Shown here: piece after piece, positions 59,435 to 64,000 of the stretch | Numbering within the stretch: position 1 is the first letter of the stretch | How the letters are laid out: each line of letters starts with the position of its first letter | Assembly: GCA_913775095.1 (NCBI GenBank) | Contig: CAJYIW010000009.1 | Coordinates: 1 to 64,000, forward strand | Source of the DNA: an uncultured Siphonobacter sp. | GTDB lineage: Bacteria > Bacteroidota > Bacteroidia > Cytophagales > Spirosomataceae | DNA: 64,000 bases | Direction: 5' to 3' | Position numbers and translations under genes: made by a program | The notes under the pieces: generated by a model | The model's input: only the letters and a program-made list of their open reading frames with translations | Databases searched by the model: none | Told to the model about the DNA's origin: nothing

Positions 59435-59543
59435 GGCAAACAAGGTGTTACTCTAATACCTTGCAAAAATGCAACGAATTGGTTTTTATTAGTACCTGCA
59501 AATATTAAAACGCTATTAGAATTCGTTACCAGGGATTCGTCTG

Positions 59544-59593
59544 AACAGACCCAGGATTCAGGATCAGATCTGATCCTGAATCCTGGGTCTGTT
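59544..59593. repeat. 50-bp perfect palindrome without loop
   Basis: A perfect palindrome of 50 bases centred on AGATCT (arms from AACAGACCCAGGATTCAGGA inward). It is between the DUF1080 gene and the desaturase-family gene, both minus strand. No T-run follows on the minus strand, so it need not be a simple terminator. Confidence 0.8.
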
Positions 59594-59600
59594 GAAATAT

Positions 59601-60383
59601 TTACTTTCTTTTTTCGCTTAAGTCCATGATTTCCACCTTCCGAAAATCAATGGGCTGGCCTTCACTTTGCAGGGCGATAAAGCCCGAATTCAGTATTTTA
59701 CCATCTTTTTTCTGAGCCGGATCATACCTATTGGCTACTCCTCCGCCAATCTGAGGTTTGGAGTATTCCAGGACCACTTTTCCATTGATGATATGCTGCA
59801 CCAGCGAATCGCCCAGCACGATCAGCTCAGCCCGTACCCACTCGTCTTTTCCGTAAGTTTTAGAGTCGGAATCAATGCAGTGACGGGTGTCCAGTTTGCC
59901 TTTGTAGACAATGTTGGTTCCCGGCGAGCACATGTTACCCGTCGGGCGAGCTTTGCCATCCGCCAATCCCGCCAGAAACTGCATTTCAATCGAAATCGGC
60001 CAGTCCTGCTCTTTGGGCATCGTGCGGGGGTCCTGCGAATGAAACATCACGCCGCTGTTTAGTTCCGTGTACGAAGGTGCGTCCTTCCGCCAGGGATCGG
60101 CAAAGCGGTATTCAATTACTAAGTGGTAATGCGAGAAAGGCGTTTTATAATACAGGTGCCCGTACTGTTCATTGAACTTGTCATACTGGTCGTAACGAAC
60201 CTTGATCATGCCGTCTTCTACCCGAAAGGTATTCCCGAAGTTTACACCAACGTCGTGGTGATGAATCTTGACAATCCAGTCATTAATATCTTTACCGTTG
60301 AAAAGAGAAACCCATTTTTTCTGCTGAGCCTGAGCAGACTGCAAGCTAACCAGCAGTAAGGCAAGAAGTAATAAACGCTTCAT
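59601..60383 (-). CDS. DUF1080 / 3-keto-disaccharide hydrolase family protein
   Basis: A 260-residue secreted protein with signal peptide MKRLLLLALLLVSLQSAQAQ. The concanavalin-like domain of DUF1080 is shown by WVSLFNGKDINDWIVKI, TFRVEDGMIKVRYD, HLVIEYRFADPWR, NSGVMFHSQDP, SIEMQFL and the closing GFIALQSEGQPIDFRKVEI. Some family members hydrolyse 3-keto-glycosides. That would suit a bacterium with Gfo/Idh/MocA sugar oxidoreductases, such as the one at 17482, though the two are not linked here. Confidence 0.85.
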   Translation of the reverse strand: MKRLLLLALLLVSLQSAQAQQKKWVSLFNGKDINDWIVKIHHHDVGVNFGNTFRVEDGMIKVRYDQYDKFNEQYGHLYYKTPFSHYHLVIEYRFADPWRKDAPSYTELNSGVMFHSQDPRTMPKEQDWPISIEMQFLAGLADGKARPTGNMCSPGTNIVYKGKLDTRHCIDSDSKTYGKDEWVRAELIVLGDSLVQHIINGKVVLEYSKPQIGGGVANRYDPAQKKDGKILNSGFIALQSEGQPIDFRKVEIMDLSEKRK

Positions 60384-60429
60384 TCCAATAGAGTTAAGAG
60401 AAATTTATAAGGTGATTAATGTACGATTT

Positions 60430-61215
60430 CTAAATTTTCAGGGCAGAGAGGGCATAAGCCATAGGAATTTTGCCTTCCAGCGGATGAATCTGATACTTGC
60501 CCGGTTCGACCTGAACGGTTTCAGAAAAACAGTCGTAGGGGGAATAATCGAATTCTTCAAAAGACTGAATCTGCAAACCCTGTTTCAGTAAAGCTCCCAT
60601 GACTTCCGAAAGTGAGTGGTTCCAGCTGACCGTTTCCGTAGTAATCGGAGCATCCTGATCGGCGTAGGTTCCGTTGGATACTTCTTCGATGGCTTCTCTG
60701 TTAAAATACGAATACTGGAGGTACCTAAACTTTTCGTCGAACATCCAGATCACGGGATGAAATTCCACAAACACCAGCCTGCCGCCCGGCTTCAGGTGAC
60801 GGGCAATGATCTCCGCCCACATATCCAGGTCGGGTAACCAGCCAATGACTCCGTAACTGGTAAAGACCAGATCAAACTGTTGGTTCAGGCGTAAATCATA
60901 CACATCCGAACAGATAAATTCCACGTTCAGCAGGTTCATCTGCACCGCCAGGGATTGAGCAGAATAAATGGCAATATCCGACAAATCGACACCCGTAACC
61001 CAGGCTCCCATTCGGGCCAGGGACAGCGAATCCTGACCGAAATGGCACTGCAAATGCAGAATACTTTTGTCTTTTACGTCTCCCAATAACTCAAGTTCGA
61101 TGGATTTGAGCGAGGACGCCCCTTTCAGAAAACCTTCTAAATCATAGAAATCAGACTTCAGGTGATACAGCGTTCGCTGGTTCCAGCTATTTCGGTTTTT
61201 CTCCAGATAATCCAT
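60430..61215 (-). CDS. Class I SAM-dependent methyltransferase
   Basis: A 261-residue methyltransferase. Motif I is altered from the usual ExGxGxG to ILHLQCHFGQDSLSLARMGAWVTGVDLSDIAI, as in a known subgroup with a LQCHxGQDS signature. Then EFICSDVYDL (motif II) and LVFTSYGVIGWLPDLDMWAEIIARHLKPGGRLVFVEFHP (motifs III-IV). The substrate is unknown. It is a single gene divergent to cdd. Confidence 0.83.
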   Translation of the reverse strand: MDYLEKNRNSWNQRTLYHLKSDFYDLEGFLKGASSLKSIELELLGDVKDKSILHLQCHFGQDSLSLARMGAWVTGVDLSDIAIYSAQSLAVQMNLLNVEFICSDVYDLRLNQQFDLVFTSYGVIGWLPDLDMWAEIIARHLKPGGRLVFVEFHPVIWMFDEKFRYLQYSYFNREAIEEVSNGTYADQDAPITTETVSWNHSLSEVMGALLKQGLQIQSFEEFDYSPYDCFSETVQVEPGKYQIHPLEGKIPMAYALSALKI

Positions 61216-61392
61216 TGGAATCGGTCATTTGAAAAATCAAGTTAGGAAAAAACTGGAATAAGCAGGCGTTTGGTGACCCACTCCCTTCTTTTCAGGTTCA
61301 TCCCTGCGGGTTGAATAGTCAGGAAAGTTTGATCCATAGAAACATTTTCTGTTCCGATCACGTTATATTCTTCCCTCCTTACAAAATAGTCT

Positions 61393-61884
61393 ATGAAAAA
61401 ATTGCAGTTACAGGTCCATCTGACTTCTTACGCTTCCGAAAATGAACTTCCTGAACTGGAGCAAAAACTGGTTCAGAAAGCGAAAGAAGCTACTTATAAA
61501 TCATACGCTCCGTATTCTAATTTTCACGTGGGAGCTGCTCTGTTGCTGGAAGATGGAAACATCATTACCGCTAACAATCAGGAAAATGCCGCCTTCCCTT
61601 CCGGGTCCTGTGCGGAACGTTCGGCTATTTTCTGGGTTGGAGCGAACTACCCGGATTTAAAAATCAAGTCCATCGCGGTATTGGCCCGACCCGGCGAAGG
61701 CTCTGTTTTTCAGCCCGTTTCTCCCTGTGGAAACTGCCGGCAATCCATGCTGGAATACGAACACCGTCAGAAAGAACCGATTCGCCTGCTGATGCTGCAA
61801 CCGGGCGGCGGCATCATCGCTACGGAATCAATTGCGGATCTTTTACCCGTGAAATTTGACGCGGACGACCTTTTCGGAAAGTAA
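61393..61884 (+). CDS. cdd: Cytidine deaminase
   Basis: A 163-residue zinc enzyme that deaminates cytidine and deoxycytidine. Substrate-binding YAPYSNFHVGAALLLEDGNIITANNQENAAFPSGSCAERSAIFW gives the C-A-E zinc and catalytic site, and VSPCGNCRQSMLEYE gives the P-C-x2-C zinc ligands. It fits the homotetrameric class by length. The N-terminal 20 residues are longer than in the E. coli or human enzymes' core and carry no motif. Confidence 0.93.
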   Translation: MKKLQLQVHLTSYASENELPELEQKLVQKAKEATYKSYAPYSNFHVGAALLLEDGNIITANNQENAAFPSGSCAERSAIFWVGANYPDLKIKSIAVLARPGEGSVFQPVSPCGNCRQSMLEYEHRQKEPIRLLMLQPGGGIIATESIADLLPVKFDADDLFGK

Positions 61885-62034
61885 AAGCGAAGGTTACTCT
61901 TTGCATTAAAATACGAAGATTCATTAGCTACACTCACGGCTGTTCCAAATGGGTAAGCCAGTGGCGAAATGGGCTAATAAATCTTCGTGTTTCTATGAAA
62001 ACGGAATCGAAAACAGTAAACAGAAGCCTGAAAA

Positions 62035-64000
62035 CTACTGATAGATTACCACCGGCCCCAGCAAGCCCGATGGTTCGAGTTCCCATTTGGAAGCATCAAA
62101 GGGCTTGTACTGAATACTCACGAAGTTAATGTCGTAAAACTTACGCCAAGGAAATTTGTCCGCATCCAGCTTTCTGATTCGGTTAGCGGATAAATTAGTC
62201 ACGTCTATTTCGAGTGTATTCTGATCTTTCAGCAATTGAGCCGGAATCTGAATCCGGTAAGGCAGGCACCAGAGTTTCCCCAGGACCTGTCCGTTCAGGC
62301 GAACCACTGCCGTTTCGCGAACCGAACCTAAATCCAGCACCCGGTTTTCACCCGGTTTCCAGTCAGCCGGTAATTTGAAGTTAATGGTATAGCGGCCCGT
62401 TCCGCTGAAATTCTCGCTTTCGGAGTGATCCAGTTCCGTCCACGACACCAGTCGGGACGTGGCCAGAGCCGGCGGCATTTGCGGCTGTCCTTCCAGAAAA
62501 TCAATTTTCCAGATTCCTTTAATCGTCAGCGTGTCTTTTGCCAGCGGATAAGCGGGCCAGGCTTTTCCTTTTCGCGTCGAGGCAAACGTTTGCAGAAAAA
62601 CGGATTCTCCGGGTTCCAGAGCCAGTTCAATTTCTGAGGTACTGTCCGCCAGAGCCTGTACCGGAATATACCCCTGCCGATTTCTCAGGGGATCCGTTAC
62701 CTCAATGGATCGGGCCGAACTGGCCAGGCGAAGTTTTCCCCGGTGAAACTCATTACTCAGATTCGTAATGAAATATAAGTTACCCTCGGCATTCTTTTTC
62801 CGGATGTAGGAAAGGCCCATTTCAGCCATATTCTCCCGGCGAATTTTCAGTTCTTTCAGCTTCTGAAGGTAATCCGCCGTTACGAGCGATTGCAGAGGTT
62901 TGGAAAGTTCGGCCCACTGCTGCTGACGCGTCGGCCCGTTTTGATATCCGCTGGGCTGAGCGGGTAAGGCCTTCACGAACACGATTTTTGCTCCCTGCTG
63001 CTGTAACTGTCGTAGTTTCACCAGTGTTTCCATGGGCATGTACCGGGTTTCCGGGATAACCAGAGCCGGATATACTGTTCCAGCCTCCGAAACCAGCTGA
63101 CCACTTTTCACCGAAAAGCGATGCAGTAGGCTATCCGATACAAAATCAGCCTGATACCCGTGCATACGCAGTTCGGAAGCCGTTGTGCCGAAGGGCGTAT
63201 CATTCAGCCAGCGGCGGGAATTGGCGTGAACATCGAACAGAAAGGGGGCCTCGCCCGCGGCTACGCCGTGCCAAACGTCCTGAATCGGAAAATACACTAA
63301 AACACTGGCATCAGGCCGGGCGGCCTGCAAACGCTCCTGCCCCGCCGTAATGTATCGGTTCAGTTCGGGAAAATCTTTCCAGAAATGGCTTTGCTGGTTA
63401 TAATTTGTGGACGCATAAAACAGCCAGCCGGGCCACTTTTCTTCGGGCGGTGAATACGGAATTCCGTGGTAGAAGATGTGATTCACTCCACCCGTAAACA
63501 ACTCATCCACAATGGGTTTAATCTGAGAAAGCGAAACCCGGAAATGTTCAGCCAGCCAGGTTGACGTTTCGGAAGACACCAGCGGTTTTCCCGTCAGGTG
63601 AGCGGCCGAAGAGGCAAACTGCATGGTAAGGGTTCCCGGCACACCAAAGCGGGTAGAATCGTAATCGGGATCTAAACGATAATTATGAATTTTGTACTGC
63701 TTGCTGCCGAAGTATTCCGTTTCAGGAATGTCAGCCAGAGCGTATAAATCAATGATGTTTCCGGGAGAGCCGTGAGCCTGATCGCGGGTAATTTTTCCGT
63801 TTTTCGTGGTCCATTGGGTCCACAGACGGGTAAAACGGTCTCTTAACAACTCCGATAAGGTCGTATGATAATCCGCCCACTGCCGACGCTCGTCTTCGGT
63901 CAGGTTCTCTTTCCGTTTCAGAATTGACGGATTAAACTCATAGCCGCGACGACGTTTGAATTCAGACCGAAAGTCGTTGGTCCAGGTGGCTCCGTAGACT
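62035..64000 (-). CDS. GH106 alpha-L-rhamnosidase, partial
   Basis: A continuous minus-strand frame runs to the right edge (655 codons seen; the start is outside). An apparent start at 63849 is internal: the frame continues upstream with VYGATWTNDFRSEFKRRRGY and on. The pattern (GSPGNIIDLYALADIPETE, SSAAHLTGKPLVSSETSTWL, VNHIFYHGIPYSPPEEKWPG and the long SNYNQQSHFW stretch) matches GH106 enzymes, which remove L-rhamnose from pectin-type glycans. The C-terminal 110 residues form a jelly-roll domain (LDLGSVRETAVVRLNGQVLGKLWCLPYRI). Catalytic glutamates are likely in the SSET segment and upstream. It shows no SusC/SusD partner here. Confidence 0.85.
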   Translation of the reverse strand, partial: VYGATWTNDFRSEFKRRRGYEFNPSILKRKENLTEDERRQWADYHTTLSELLRDRFTRLWTQWTTKNGKITRDQAHGSPGNIIDLYALADIPETEYFGSKQYKIHNYRLDPDYDSTRFGVPGTLTMQFASSAAHLTGKPLVSSETSTWLAEHFRVSLSQIKPIVDELFTGGVNHIFYHGIPYSPPEEKWPGWLFYASTNYNQQSHFWKDFPELNRYITAGQERLQAARPDASVLVYFPIQDVWHGVAAGEAPFLFDVHANSRRWLNDTPFGTTASELRMHGYQADFVSDSLLHRFSVKSGQLVSEAGTVYPALVIPETRYMPMETLVKLRQLQQQGAKIVFVKALPAQPSGYQNGPTRQQQWAELSKPLQSLVTADYLQKLKELKIRRENMAEMGLSYIRKKNAEGNLYFITNLSNEFHRGKLRLASSARSIEVTDPLRNRQGYIPVQALADSTSEIELALEPGESVFLQTFASTRKGKAWPAYPLAKDTLTIKGIWKIDFLEGQPQMPPALATSRLVSWTELDHSESENFSGTGRYTINFKLPADWKPGENRVLDLGSVRETAVVRLNGQVLGKLWCLPYRIQIPAQLLKDQNTLEIDVTNLSANRIRKLDADKFPWRKFYDINFVSIQYKPFDASKWELEPSGLLGPVVIYQ

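Noticed and set aside
63849-63849. Start of the GH106 gene at 63849
   Set aside because: The frame stays open upstream to the window edge with family-like sequence, so this TTG is internal.

Overview
The window reads as a chromosomal segment of a Bacteroidota bacterium, most likely of the order Cytophagales. I base this on the gene families (BlaI/M56 pair, TonB-dependent receptor with a carboxypeptidase-like N-terminal domain, PafA-type phosphatase, GH9 and GH106 enzymes, Gfo/Idh/MocA protein with a Tat-like leader), on promoter-like TTG / TAnnTTTG elements, on signal peptides ending in AxAQ, and on the near absence of strong Shine-Dalgarno sites. The genus cannot be fixed from the sequence alone. 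I see no rRNA, tRNA, phage, transposase, integrase or CRISPR array.

Layout. 0-8 kb: start of a UDP-glucose dehydrogenase gene leaving the window, a PolX-like protein with a decayed polymerase site, N-carbamoylputrescine amidase, an EamA transporter, then an envelope block: a membrane protein, a winged-helix regulator, a DUF4173-like protein, a DUF1361 protein and diacylglycerol/undecaprenol kinase. The first and third of these carry the same palindrome over the promoter, 10 nt before the ATG. 8-22 kb: housekeeping genes (YrdC-like protein, CCA transferase, OsmC, thymidylate synthase, PafA, ArfB, DinB) mixed with a TPR protein and unknown proteins. 22-29 kb: a TetR-controlled RND efflux operon with two matching 8-4-8 operators. 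29-38 kb: coaX, GH9 endoglucanase, nadE, a GDPD-like enzyme, a secreted-protein gene broken by an in-frame TGA, an isochorismatase-like hydrolase, a ROK kinase, and a 36-residue membrane protein with its own promoter and terminator. 38-47 kb: htpG, a BlaI/M56 regulatory pair with a perfect 12-4-12 operator, an M1 peptidase and a siderophore-type TonB receptor with a Fur-like palindrome over its promoter. 46.7-54 kb: a surface polysaccharide cluster (flippase, four glycosyltransferases, a TylF-like methyltransferase). 54-64 kb: a membrane-anchored MutS homologue, a class A-type serine hydrolase, FabI, a GNAT enzyme, a sterol desaturase-family enzyme, a DUF1080 protein, a methyltransferase, cytidine deaminase and a GH106 alpha-L-rhamnosidase running off the right edge.

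The most unusual feature at window scale is the intergenic DNA. At least four families of short palindromic repeats are nested as mosaics in five gene-free gaps (about 16.9-17.4, 22.1-22.4, 48.2-48.6, 54.0-54.2 and 56.0-56.2 kb). A separate family of low-complexity GTTTTGAG/GTTTAGGG inverted repeats sits directly next to stop and start codons of many genes. No gene here explains how either set spreads.
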